This document shows positions 8,804 through 17,744 of a DNA stretch of 64,000 bases, in pieces. A program made the position numbers and the translations under genes. The stretch comes from Maricaulis sp947259345 (lineage in GTDB: Bacteria > Pseudomonadota > Alphaproteobacteria > Caulobacterales > Maricaulaceae): assembly GCA_965217205.1 (NCBI GenBank), contig OZ244254.1:2790001-2854000 (forward strand). The letters are read 5' to 3'. Numbering within the stretch: the stretch's first letter is position 1; every line of letters starts with the position of its first letter. Under the pieces are notes generated by a model. The model was not told the DNA's origin and ran no database searches. It saw only the letters and a list, made by a program, of their open reading frames with translations.

Positions 8804-10132
8804 TTAGCTATGATCGTGGTGGTGATCGGCTTTCACCTCAGTGGAGCGCCGGGGTTTGAGAAAGTAAATCTCGAACAAATAGACGCTGAGAATAACCGTA
8901 CCGCCTATACCGACAATGATAGGGTCTTGCTCTAGCTTAACCGCGATCAGTCCGGCTAAGACAGCTAGGTCAATAAGGATCGCCATAACCACGATGAGCG
9001 GATTGGCGCCCACTGATTGCCGCAGGCGCCGCAATACGCCCCAGTGAACGACCAAGTCCATCACGAGGTACAACATGGCACCCAGTGCGGCGATGCGCGA
9101 CAGATCGAAGAGGATAGTCATGACCGCCGCCAGAGTAATCGTGTAGACCAGCATATGGGTTTGAATCCGCCCCGGCATTCCGAAATGCCGATGCGGAATT
9201 AGTTGCATGTCTGTCAACATTCCCAGCATGCGGGAAACGGCAAAAACGCTTGCGACCAGACCCGAGGCCGTGGCCAGCATGGCAAGAAGGATCGTGACCA
9301 GGCGTCCTGTATCGCCGAAGCTCGGCCGGGCCGCCTCAGCGAGAGCGAAGTCCTTCGCCGCCACAATGGCATCGATTGGCAAGCTTGCTCCGACCGCGAG
9401 GGCCACGAAAATATAGACAATCACGCAGACCAGAATAGCGAAAACAATCGCCCGCCCGACATTGCGATGCGGGTCCTGGATCTCGCCGCCACTATTGGTG
9501 ATGGTCGTAAAGCCCTTGAAGGCCAGAACACCGAGCGCGAGCGCTGCCAGAAAACCGAGGGCGCTTGGCTCGTAAGCGGTGCTGCTCGGCTCGACCGTCA
9601 AGCCTTGAGCCGCCAAGAAGCCCGCCAGGGCGAGCGCTGCGATTCCGATCACCTTGACCAAGGCCAGAAAGACGGAAAAGAAGCTGACGACACGATTGCC
9701 GAGCAGGTTGACGGCAAACGCCGCGAGGATCAGTCCGACTCCGAGTGCGGGGATGACAATCGGACTAGCCTGCCAGCCGAATAATTGCGCTGTGTATGTG
9801 CCAAATGTGCGAGCGACCAGGCTTTCATTGATCACCATGGAAAAGGCCATCAGCAAGCCGGCGCTCGCGGTAACGGCGCTGCGGCCATAGGCTTTCTCCA
9901 GGAACATGGCGATGCCGCCGGCCGACGGAAAGGCATTGGCCAGTTTCACGTAGGAATAGGCACTGAAGCCTGTCGCCAAGGCGGCCGCCACGAATACCCA
10001 GACAAAAGCGTCGCCGGCCAGTTCGGCGATCTGACCGGTGAGGGCGAAAATACCCGCCCCGATCATAACGCCCGTGCCCATGGCTACAGCACCGAACAGG
10101 CTAAGTGAGTTTGTCTTGTAGGCCTTGTCCAT
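8804..10132 (-). CDS. APC-family amino acid permease with His-rich tail
   Basis: 442 aa, about 12 hydrophobic segments. The N-terminus has the APC signature GTGVMIGAGIFALTGQ in TM1, so it is a LeuT-fold secondary transporter of the amino acid-polyamine-organocation superfamily. The last residues are ADHHHDHS, an unusual His/Asp tail that could bind copper or zinc. It starts only 17 bp after the stop of the copper ATPase and is likely cotranscribed with it. Substrate unknown; import of an amino acid that chelates copper (such as histidine) would fit but is inference. Confidence 0.85.
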   Translation of the reverse strand: MDKAYKTNSLSLFGAVAMGTGVMIGAGIFALTGQIAELAGDAFVWVFVAAALATGFSAYSYVKLANAFPSAGGIAMFLEKAYGRSAVTASAGLLMAFSMVINESLVARTFGTYTAQLFGWQASPIVIPALGVGLILAAFAVNLLGNRVVSFFSVFLALVKVIGIAALALAGFLAAQGLTVEPSSTAYEPSALGFLAALALGVLAFKGFTTITNSGGEIQDPHRNVGRAIVFAILVCVIVYIFVALAVGASLPIDAIVAAKDFALAEAARPSFGDTGRLVTILLAMLATASGLVASVFAVSRMLGMLTDMQLIPHRHFGMPGRIQTHMLVYTITLAAVMTILFDLSRIAALGAMLYLVMDLVVHWGVLRRLRQSVGANPLIVVMAILIDLAVLAGLIAVKLEQDPIIVGIGGTVILSVYLFEIYFLKPRRSTEVKADHHHDHS

Positions 10133-10149
10133 CTTCGCCTCGCTACAGA

Positions 10150-12564
10150 TCAGAGTTTGACGGAACGCAATCGCAGAGAATTCGAGATCACCGAAACCGA
10201 GGACAGGCTCATCGCCGCCGCGGCGATGATCGGTGAAATCAAAATGCCCAGGAACGGGTAAAGCACGCCGGCAGCGACGGGCACGCCCGCCGCGTTGTAG
10301 ACCAGCGCAAAAAAGAGGTTCTGCTTGATGTTGCGCATGGTGGCGATGGCCAGACGCCTAGCTCGGACAATCCCATTCAAATCCCCCTTGATAAGGGTGA
10401 AGCCGGCGCTCTCGATTGCGACATCTGCGCCTGTTCCCATAGCAATGCCAACATCCGCCTGCGCCAGCGCCGGCGCGTCATTTACGCCATCTCCGGCCAT
10501 CGCGACACGTCGCCCTTCGGACTGCAAATTCTGAATGATCCGTGCCTTGTCTTCGGGAAGGACGTCAGCGCGAATTTCGTCAATGCCGAGCCGCGCGGCG
10601 ACTGCGCGAGCGGTTTTTTCATTGTCCCCTGTCGCCATGACAATCTTGAAGCCAAGACCATGCAGCGCTTCCAGGGCTTCTGGCGTCGTCTCCTTGACCG
10701 GGTCCGCAACGCAGACCAAGCCGGCGACCGCACCGTCGATCGCGACGAACATGACGGTTTCGCCTTGCGCGCGACGATTATCCGCCGTCTCTGCCAGATC
10801 GGTTGCTGCGAGACCCAGCTCTTCAAGCAGGCGTGCATTGCCAAGCGATACAGGCCGGCCATCGACCCGACCGATCACGCCCTTGCCGGTGATCGCTTCA
10901 AAGTTTTGGGTTTGGGAAAGTTCCAGTCCTTTTTCCAGTGCGCCGTCGACAATAGCCTCTGCCAACGGGTGTTCGGATCCACGCTCCAGACTAGCGGCCA
11001 GTCGTAGCAGCTCATCGTCCGTGTGTTCATTACGGGTGATGACTGCCACGAGCTTTGGCTTGCCCTCGGTAAGCGTACCGGTCTTGTCCACAATCAGAGT
11101 ATCGACCTTGGCAAAACGCTCGAGCGCTTCGGCATTCTTGATCAAAACACCCGCCTGCGCACCCCGGCCTGTTGCCGTCATAATCGACATGGGGGTGGCA
11201 AGACCCAGCGCACACGGACAGGCGATAATCAACACCGCAACCGCTGACACCAGGGCATAAGCCATGGCGGGAGGCGGTCCCCAAATGGACCATGACACAA
11301 AGGATATGACAGCGATCAGGATAACCGCGGGAACAAAACGGCCCGAGATGACGTCGGCAAGCTTCTGGATCGGCGCTCGGCTACGCTGGGCATTGGCTAC
11401 CATCTCGACGATCTGGCTGAGCATTGTGTCCGCACCGACTCGCTTGGCTTCGATGATCAAGCTGCCAGTGCCGTTGATCGTCGCACCCGTTACCGCATCA
11501 CCAGGCGTTTTTTCGACTGGTACAGGCTCACCGGATATCATGGATTCATCGACGGATGAGCGTCCATCGACGACTTCGCCATCCACGGGAATTTTCTCTC
11601 CCGGTCGAACACGTAGGCGGTCCCCCACCTCAACATCTTCGAGTGGGATTTCTTCTTCACTCCCGTCCGGTCTGATAATTCGAGCTGTCTTTGCGGCGAG
11701 GTCAAGCAAGGCCCGAATGGCAGACCCCGTCCGCTCGCGCGCACCAAGCTCCATGACCTGGCCCAGCAAAACGAGAACAACGATCACGGCGCCTGCTTCG
11801 AAATAGACGCCCACATGCCCATCCGCGTCGCGAAACCCTTCTGGGAAAATACCGGGAACTAACACCGCGGCGACGGAGAAGATGTAAGCGGCCCCAACGC
11901 CCATCCCGATCAGGGTGAACATATTGAGGTTTCGCGTGATGACGGACTTTGCGCCACGCTCGAAGAACGGCCAGCCAGACCACAGGATGACAGGTGTTGC
12001 CAAAATAAGCTCAGTCCATCCAGCAATGCTTTCACCAATCGCTTCGCGGACAAATCCCAGTCCGACAAACGGCCCCATGGACAAGACGAGCAAGGGCACT
12101 GTCAAAACAGCGCCGATCCAAAACCGGCGGCGAAAATCCACTAATTCAGGGTTCGGCCCCTCATCCCCGGTCGGAACCCCCATCGGCTCGAGCGCCATGC
12201 CGCAAATCGGGCAGTCGCCGGGGTGATCCTGGATGATTTCCGGATGCATGGGACAGGTGTATTGGGTGCCCGCCGGCATGTCGTCGTAGGCCTGCTTGTG
12301 CGCACCGGAGAGGTAATGTTCCGGATCTGCGACGAACTTGTCATGGCAGGACGAGGAGCAAAAATGATAAGTCGCTCCGTCATGAGACGCCCGGGGTTTG
12401 CCGGCATCTGGATCAACATCCATTCCGCAGACTGGATCGGTCATTCGTTCGTGGCTGTGGCTGTGGCCATGATGAGCATGGTCGTCAGCGTCATCACCGC
12501 AACACGTGTGCGTCGGCGCCTCGCCTTTGCAGCAAGAACCAGCGTCTTTGTCTGATGTTGGCAT
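10150..12564 (-). CDS. copA: Copper-translocating P1B-type ATPase with YHS and heavy-metal-binding N-terminus
   Basis: 804 aa. N-terminal Cys/His-rich segment (CC at 11-12 and 21-22, then HAHHGHSHSH), a YHS-like domain (about 41-85: MTDPVCGMDV ... FCSSSCHDKF) and a heavy-metal-binding repeat (about 102-128: YTCPMHPEI ... CPICGM). Next come eight membrane helices with the CPC motif (IIACPCALGLATP), DKTGT phosphorylation loop, GDGVNDAPAL hinge and an SEHPLAEA motif. No classical HMA (GMxCxxC) domain is present. The family exports Cu(I) from the cytoplasm. I start at the ATG giving MPTSDKD because GGAG lies six bases upstream; an ATG four codons earlier is an alternative. A CueR promoter precedes it. 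Confidence 0.93.
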   Translation of the reverse strand: MPTSDKDAGSCCKGEAPTHTCCGDDADDHAHHGHSHSHERMTDPVCGMDVDPDAGKPRASHDGATYHFCSSSCHDKFVADPEHYLSGAHKQAYDDMPAGTQYTCPMHPEIIQDHPGDCPICGMALEPMGVPTGDEGPNPELVDFRRRFWIGAVLTVPLLVLSMGPFVGLGFVREAIGESIAGWTELILATPVILWSGWPFFERGAKSVITRNLNMFTLIGMGVGAAYIFSVAAVLVPGIFPEGFRDADGHVGVYFEAGAVIVVLVLLGQVMELGARERTGSAIRALLDLAAKTARIIRPDGSEEEIPLEDVEVGDRLRVRPGEKIPVDGEVVDGRSSVDESMISGEPVPVEKTPGDAVTGATINGTGSLIIEAKRVGADTMLSQIVEMVANAQRSRAPIQKLADVISGRFVPAVILIAVISFVSWSIWGPPPAMAYALVSAVAVLIIACPCALGLATPMSIMTATGRGAQAGVLIKNAEALERFAKVDTLIVDKTGTLTEGKPKLVAVITRNEHTDDELLRLAASLERGSEHPLAEAIVDGALEKGLELSQTQNFEAITGKGVIGRVDGRPVSLGNARLLEELGLAATDLAETADNRRAQGETVMFVAIDGAVAGLVCVADPVKETTPEALEALHGLGFKIVMATGDNEKTARAVAARLGIDEIRADVLPEDKARIIQNLQSEGRRVAMAGDGVNDAPALAQADVGIAMGTGADVAIESAGFTLIKGDLNGIVRARRLAIATMRNIKQNLFFALVYNAAGVPVAAGVLYPFLGILISPIIAAAAMSLSSVSVISNSLRLRSVKL

Positions 12565-12593
12565 ACAGGTCTCCATAGCCGATGTTTCGACAC

Positions 12594-12624
12594 ATGATCC
12601 AGCTTCCAGTAACTGGAAAGTCAA
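12594..12624 (-). promoter_or_regulatory. CueR-type promoter of the copper ATPase gene
   Basis: Reading the minus strand: -35 TTGACT (12619-12624), a 19-bp spacer (12600-12618) and -10 GATCAT (12594-12599). The spacer holds the dyad CTTTCCAG-TTA-CTGGAAG. A 19-bp spacer with this TTCC...GGAA dyad is the standard architecture of CueR/MerR-activated promoters. It lies just after the cueR stop codon and 30 bp before the ATPase start, so the ATPase can be induced by copper separately from the upstream cus genes. Confidence 0.85.
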
Positions 12625-12634
12625 CAGGGTCTGA

Positions 12635-13045
12635 TCACCCTTCCTCCGGTATCGTCGCAATGCGCTGAGCCAAGCTTTCCACGATCGGGCAATCGGGCCT
12701 GTGATCGCCATTGCAGCTGCTGATCAGACGGCGCAATTCACGCCGCATTGCTAAAAGCTCATTGTGCTTGACGTCCAATATCTTGAGCTGTGCCTGGGCA
12801 ATTGATTTCACCCGGCCGCTCGAGCGCGTGGGATCTTCATACAGCGAAAGCAGATGCCGGCATTCCTCCAAGGAGAAGCCGAGAGAGCGCCCATTGGCAA
12901 TGAAAGCAAGTTTTTGAACATCGCGCTCGTCATAGACGCGATATCCATTCGCGGCCCGAGCAGGCGAAACTAGACCAACCTCCTCGTAATAGCGGAGGGT
13001 CTTGGACGGAAGGCCGGTTAGTTTCGCTGCCTGGTTCACGTTCAT
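12635..13045 (-). CDS. cueR: Cu(I)-responsive MerR-family regulator CueR
   Basis: 136 aa. N-terminal winged helix (MNVNQAAKLTGLPSKTLRYYEEVGL), then the long dimerisation helix and the metal-binding loop with C111 and C119 (CNGDHRPDCP), the two-cysteine, eight-residue spacing seen in Cu(I)/Ag(I)/Au(I) sensors. Its ATG overlaps the cusA stop (ATGA), so it is made with the efflux pump. Its own target promoter lies immediately downstream, in front of the ATPase gene. Activation of that promoter by copper is known for the family. Confidence 0.93.
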   Translation of the reverse strand: MNVNQAAKLTGLPSKTLRYYEEVGLVSPARAANGYRVYDERDVQKLAFIANGRSLGFSLEECRHLLSLYEDPTRSSGRVKSIAQAQLKILDVKHNELLAMRRELRRLISSCNGDHRPDCPIVESLAQRIATIPEEG

Positions 13046-16000
13046 TCCGCAGGCGCTCCCTCAATCTGCTTGTCATCCTGTTTGGGTTTGCGGCCTTTGA
13101 GTACGGCTCGTTGCCACAACAAGAAGGCCGCAGGAATAACCAACAAAGTCAGGATGGTCGCACTTGTCATGCCGCCAACCATTGGCGCCGCAATGCGCCG
13201 CATGACTTCCGATCCGGTCCCGGTACCAAACATAATCGGCAACAGGCCAGCCACAATCACCGCAACCGTCATCATGATCGGTCGAACACGCATGAGCGCG
13301 CCCTCCACGATCGCTTCTCTCAAATCGGCCGCTGTCATGTCTCGACCCTCATCGCGCGCGAGCGCTTTTCGTCGAGCAAGGGCCTGTTCGAGATAAACGA
13401 TCATCAACACGCCGATTTCGACGGCCACGCCGGCGAGCGCAATGAAGCCCACTCCGACGGCGACAGACATGTTGTAACCGAGCAAATCGAGCAGCCACAA
13501 TCCACCAACCAATGAAAGCGGTAGAGTGACCATGATCAAAAGGACTGGGATCAGCCGACCAAAATTGAGGAACAAGAGGAGCACGATGATCACAATTGTG
13601 ACTGGAACCACGACGCTCAACTTGGCCTTGGCCCGTTCCATATACTCGTACTGGCCCGACCAGCTGATAGAGTAACCGGCCGGCAAGTCGATATACTCTT
13701 CCACGGCGGCCTGTGCGTCAGCGACATAGCTGCCGATATCAACATCAGCGATATCGATATAAATCCAGCCATTCAGACGGGCGTTTTCACTGCGGATAAC
13801 GCCAGGTCCGTCTGACACTCCAATCTCCGCAATGCGTGAAAGAGGGATTTGAGCACCTGAGGGGGTAACGATCGGTAGGGCGCGAAGCTCGTCGATCGAG
13901 CCTCGATAATCACGCGGGTAGCGTAGATTTACCGGATATCGTTCCAGACCTTCGACACTCTCCGTGATCGTCATGCCTCCAATCGCCGTACGTACTACGT
14001 CGTGAACGTCAGCCACATTGAGGCCGAATCGTGCCGCCTCAAGTCGGTCAACATCGATATCGACAAAACGGCCACCTGTTACGCGTTCGGCGTAAACCGA
14101 AGCTGTGCCCGGCACGGTCTCGATGACATCTTCGATTTGTTGGCCTATCTCCGCGATCACATCGAGATCAGGTCCTGCGACTTTCACGCCCACAGGGGTT
14201 TTGATGCCGGTTGCCAACATATCGATGCGGTTGCGGATCGGCATGATCCAAACATCCGTCAAGGAAGGAACATCAACCAAACGGTCAAGTTCTGCGCGGA
14301 TGTCATCCATCGTCACGCCCGGGCGCCACTCTTCGCGCGGCCGTAACTGAATCGTCGTTTCGATCATCGTGAGCGGGGCCGGGTCAGTGGCCGTGTCGGC
14401 CCGGCCAGCCTTGCCATAGACGGTCAGGACCTCCGGCACCGTCGCGATAAGCCGGTTTGTTTGCTGGACAACCTCTGCAATCTTGCCCGCCGAGACGGCC
14501 GGATAGGCGCTTGGCATGTACAGTAAATCGCCTTCATCCAGATCGGGCATGAACTCGCTGCCCATTCTCGACAGCGGCACCGCCGCAGTGGCCATGACCA
14601 AAACCGCCAGGCCGACCATCACCCATGGGCGAGCCATTACGACGCTTATGAAGGGGCGATACGCTGCGATCAAAATGCGGTTGATCGGATTTTTGTGTTC
14701 AGGCGTGATTTTTCCGCGAATAAAGAACCCCATCAGCACTGGAACAAGCGTTACCGAGAGCCCTGCAGCAGCAGCCATCGCATAGGTTTTGGTGAAAGCC
14801 AGAGGGTGGAAGAGGCGACCTTCCTGTGCCTCCAGAGCGAAGATCGGCACGAAACTAAAGGTTATGATCAGGAGCGAGAAGAACAGCGCCGGGCCAACCT
14901 CGACAGCTGCATCAGCGACAATCCGCCATCTGTTCTCGGGTGTTATCTCTTCCTTCTCGATATGCTTGTGCAAGTTCTCGATCATCACGATGGCGGCGTC
15001 GACCATGGCGCCAATCGCAATCGCGATCCCGCCCAGAGACATGATGTTTGCGTTGATCCCCTGCGCGTTCATGATGATGAAAGCCGCCAGCACGCCAAGC
15101 GGCAGGCTGAGAACAATCACTAGCGACGAACGCAGGTGGAAAAGGAAGATCGCGCAGATCAGGGCAACGACGAGAAATTCCTCGATAAGCTTTTCCTGAA
15201 GGGAATGAACGGCGCGCTCGATCAGGCCTGCGCGATTGTAGGTAGTGACGATCTCGACGCCTTCGGGAAGAGATTCTTCAAGCTCGTGAATGCGTTCTTC
15301 AACGCGCTCGATCGTTGCCAACGCGTTTTCGCCGTAGCGCATGATGATGACACCGCCGACGGCTTCGCCCTCACCGTTAAGCTCGCCAATGCCGCGCCTG
15401 AGCTCCGGGCCGATCTGGATGTCAGCAACATCGGAAAGCAAAATCGGCGTGCCGTTTTCAGTCACACTTACCGGGATAGCCTCCAGATCCTCTATGCCTT
15501 GTATGTACCCGGACGCACGGACCATGTATTCCGCTTCGGCCATTTCGATCACGCGACCGCCCGACTCCTGATTGCCGCGCTGGATCGCCATACGAAGATG
15601 AGAAAGCGGGATATTGTAGGCGCGTAGACGGTCCGGATCGGCAACGACTTGGTACTGTCGCACCATACCGCCGATCGTCGCGACCTCGGAAACGCCCTCA
15701 ATGGTTTGAAGCTCATATTTGAGGAACCAATCTTGTAGGGATCGCAGCTCGGAGAGGTCGTGCTGACCGGTGCGGTCTATGAGCGCATACTGATAAATCC
15801 AGCCGACACCAGTCGCGTCCGGACCCAAGGCTGGTGATGCTCCTTCTGGTAAGGTGGGGGCGACCTGGGAGAGGTATTCCAGAACCCGTGATCGAGCCCA
15901 GTAGAGGTCCGTCCCATCTTCGAAAATGATGTAAACGTAGCTGTCGTTGAAAAAGGAATAGCCTCGGACCGTGACCGCGCCCGGCACCGCCAACATGGCG

Positions 16001-16212
16001 GTCGTCAGCGGATAGGTGACTTGATCTTCGACGACCTGAGGGGCTTGTCCGGGATAGGTCGTCTTGATGATGACCTGAACATCAGAGAGGTCGGGAATGG
16101 CGTCGAGCGGGGTGCGGCTAAGCGAGAAGGCTCCAAATACAGCCAACAAGACGGCCATGATGAGGACGATCAGACGGTTGCCGATTGACCAGCGAATGAT
16201 GGAAGCAATCAT
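13042..16212 (-). CDS. cusA: Copper/silver efflux RND permease CusA
   Basis: 1056 aa, the usual heavy-metal RND size, with 12 membrane helices and two large periplasmic loops. Seen: SRTPLDAIPDLSDVQVII and TTYPGQAPQVVEDQVTYPL near the N-terminus, the GMVRQYQVVADPDRL segment, FVPIFALEAQEGRLFHPLAFTK and MGSEFMPDLDEGDLLYMP, all typical of CusA/CzcA. The monovalent-metal methionine relay cannot be confirmed by eye, but the CueR and CusF context argues for copper. It starts 2 bp after cusB ends. Confidence 0.95.
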   Translation of the reverse strand: MIASIIRWSIGNRLIVLIMAVLLAVFGAFSLSRTPLDAIPDLSDVQVIIKTTYPGQAPQVVEDQVTYPLTTAMLAVPGAVTVRGYSFFNDSYVYIIFEDGTDLYWARSRVLEYLSQVAPTLPEGASPALGPDATGVGWIYQYALIDRTGQHDLSELRSLQDWFLKYELQTIEGVSEVATIGGMVRQYQVVADPDRLRAYNIPLSHLRMAIQRGNQESGGRVIEMAEAEYMVRASGYIQGIEDLEAIPVSVTENGTPILLSDVADIQIGPELRRGIGELNGEGEAVGGVIIMRYGENALATIERVEERIHELEESLPEGVEIVTTYNRAGLIERAVHSLQEKLIEEFLVVALICAIFLFHLRSSLVIVLSLPLGVLAAFIIMNAQGINANIMSLGGIAIAIGAMVDAAIVMIENLHKHIEKEEITPENRWRIVADAAVEVGPALFFSLLIITFSFVPIFALEAQEGRLFHPLAFTKTYAMAAAAGLSVTLVPVLMGFFIRGKITPEHKNPINRILIAAYRPFISVVMARPWVMVGLAVLVMATAAVPLSRMGSEFMPDLDEGDLLYMPSAYPAVSAGKIAEVVQQTNRLIATVPEVLTVYGKAGRADTATDPAPLTMIETTIQLRPREEWRPGVTMDDIRAELDRLVDVPSLTDVWIMPIRNRIDMLATGIKTPVGVKVAGPDLDVIAEIGQQIEDVIETVPGTASVYAERVTGGRFVDIDVDRLEAARFGLNVADVHDVVRTAIGGMTITESVEGLERYPVNLRYPRDYRGSIDELRALPIVTPSGAQIPLSRIAEIGVSDGPGVIRSENARLNGWIYIDIADVDIGSYVADAQAAVEEYIDLPAGYSISWSGQYEYMERAKAKLSVVVPVTIVIIVLLLFLNFGRLIPVLLIMVTLPLSLVGGLWLLDLLGYNMSVAVGVGFIALAGVAVEIGVLMIVYLEQALARRKALARDEGRDMTAADLREAIVEGALMRVRPIMMTVAVIVAGLLPIMFGTGTGSEVMRRIAAPMVGGMTSATILTLLVIPAAFLLWQRAVLKGRKPKQDDKQIEGAPAE

Positions 16213-16214
16213 GA

Positions 16215-17744
16215 TTAGTGCCCTCCATGCCCGGCGTGATCGCCGTGACCCGGCTCATCTGTGGCCGTGGGCACATCCATGTCCTGAGCCATGATCGCAG
16301 AGATCCGCCACTCGCCGTCTTCATTGCGCTGCAGATCGAACATGACGCTTTGCCCAATGACGAATTCATTTAGGTCGACGCCGTCGAGTGTCAGAAATGA
16401 CATAGACATTGCGGGCCACCCGAGCGCATCGATCGGCTCGTGTTCAAGATCGATCATGCCATGGCCGGCCATCAGGCTGACGATGACGCCTCGTCCTTCT
16501 GCTTGTTGGACTTCGGTGCCTTCGGCTTCCTCGATTGCACCCGGCGGGCTCATCCGCAAAGCCGCACCTTGAAGGCTGGCTTCAGAATCGATCAGGAACT
16601 GGCTGGAAACGACAATGCGTTCGCCCTCGAGCAGGCCAGAGAGAATCTCAATGCGGCCATCAGATTCCATCCCCGTTTCGATGCGCGCCGGTCGATATCG
16701 CCCCTCACCTTCAGCGACAATGACCCGATCTGATTGCCCGGACCGGATGACGGCCTCGCGCGGGATAGTCAAAGCCTGCACGTGAGGTTCTGTGTCGATA
16801 GTTACGTTGACGTAGGCTTCTGGACGTAGCGCGCCATCTTCGTTCGCCGAGCGAATACGCACCGGCACACTTCGACTTTGCGGATCGACAGTTGGGTAGA
16901 CGTATTCGACCACGCCGTGCCAGGTGCGGCTCGGATCCGCCGTCGATCGGATGTGGACGTCTTGACCTGGCGAGACCATGAGGGCGTCATCTTCAAAAGC
17001 ATCCACAAGGATCCATACCGAAGATAGGTCGGAAATCGTCATGAGCTGTGCGCCCGGCCGCACATATGATCCCTCGCGCACCTCAAGAGCGATCACAACG
17101 CCATCCTGGCTGGCCCGCACTTCCACGAGTTCATCGGCATTGCCCGTTCGGGCTATACGGTTGATCTGATCGCGTGTGACACCGAGAGCAACCAAACGGG
17201 ACCGTGCCGCGGAGATCAGGACGTCCCGACCAATCCGGCGTGCCTGAATGTATTCTGCCTGGGCTGTCGCGATTTCCGGCGAGTACATGCGGAAAAGCAG
17301 ATCACCGGCACTGACGACATCTCCCACCGCAGCAACAGGGAGATCCTCGATCCAACCCTCAGCGCGCACGTCAACCACGGAGGTCTGATCCTCATCGGGC
17401 CGAACATACCCAACAGATGATACAGCGTGAAAAAAATCTGCGCGCGCGACCTGAGCGGTCCGAACACCGATATTGTTCTCGACTGCGGGCGAGATCAATA
17501 TCGCGCCATCCGGATCAGCCTCCTCACCCTCATAGACCGGAATGAGGTCCATACCCATTGGCGATTTACCGGGAGAGTCGCTTCGAAAACTCGGGTCCAT
17601 TGGAGCTTGCCAATACAAAACCCGACGCTCAGCACTGTCGCTACCGCTGGAATTCTCTCCGCCTAGAATGTTTGCCGAAATAAAGCCGATGGTGAGGCCG
17701 GCGCTGACCAAGGCTGCGCCAAGCAAATAGGATTTGAGTGTCAT
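16215..17744 (-). CDS. cusB: CusB-type periplasmic adaptor fused to a CusF-like domain
   Basis: 509 aa. N-terminal membrane anchor (about residues 7-28), a short heavy-metal-binding motif (YWQAPMDPSFRSDSPGKSPMG), then lipoyl, alpha-hairpin and beta-barrel adaptor domains up to about residue 400. The last ~95 residues (GVIVSLMAGHGMIDLEHEPI ... WPAMSMSF) match CusF, the small periplasmic Cu(I)/Ag(I) chaperone with the W-x-x-M-x-M site, here fused rather than separate. It ends in a His/Gly tail (GHGDHAGHGGH). The ATG overlaps the cusC stop; AGGAGA precedes it. It bridges CusA and CusC. Confidence 0.93.
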   Translation of the reverse strand: MTLKSYLLGAALVSAGLTIGFISANILGGENSSGSDSAERRVLYWQAPMDPSFRSDSPGKSPMGMDLIPVYEGEEADPDGAILISPAVENNIGVRTAQVARADFFHAVSSVGYVRPDEDQTSVVDVRAEGWIEDLPVAAVGDVVSAGDLLFRMYSPEIATAQAEYIQARRIGRDVLISAARSRLVALGVTRDQINRIARTGNADELVEVRASQDGVVIALEVREGSYVRPGAQLMTISDLSSVWILVDAFEDDALMVSPGQDVHIRSTADPSRTWHGVVEYVYPTVDPQSRSVPVRIRSANEDGALRPEAYVNVTIDTEPHVQALTIPREAVIRSGQSDRVIVAEGEGRYRPARIETGMESDGRIEILSGLLEGERIVVSSQFLIDSEASLQGAALRMSPPGAIEEAEGTEVQQAEGRGVIVSLMAGHGMIDLEHEPIDALGWPAMSMSFLTLDGVDLNEFVIGQSVMFDLQRNEDGEWRISAIMAQDMDVPTATDEPGHGDHAGHGGH

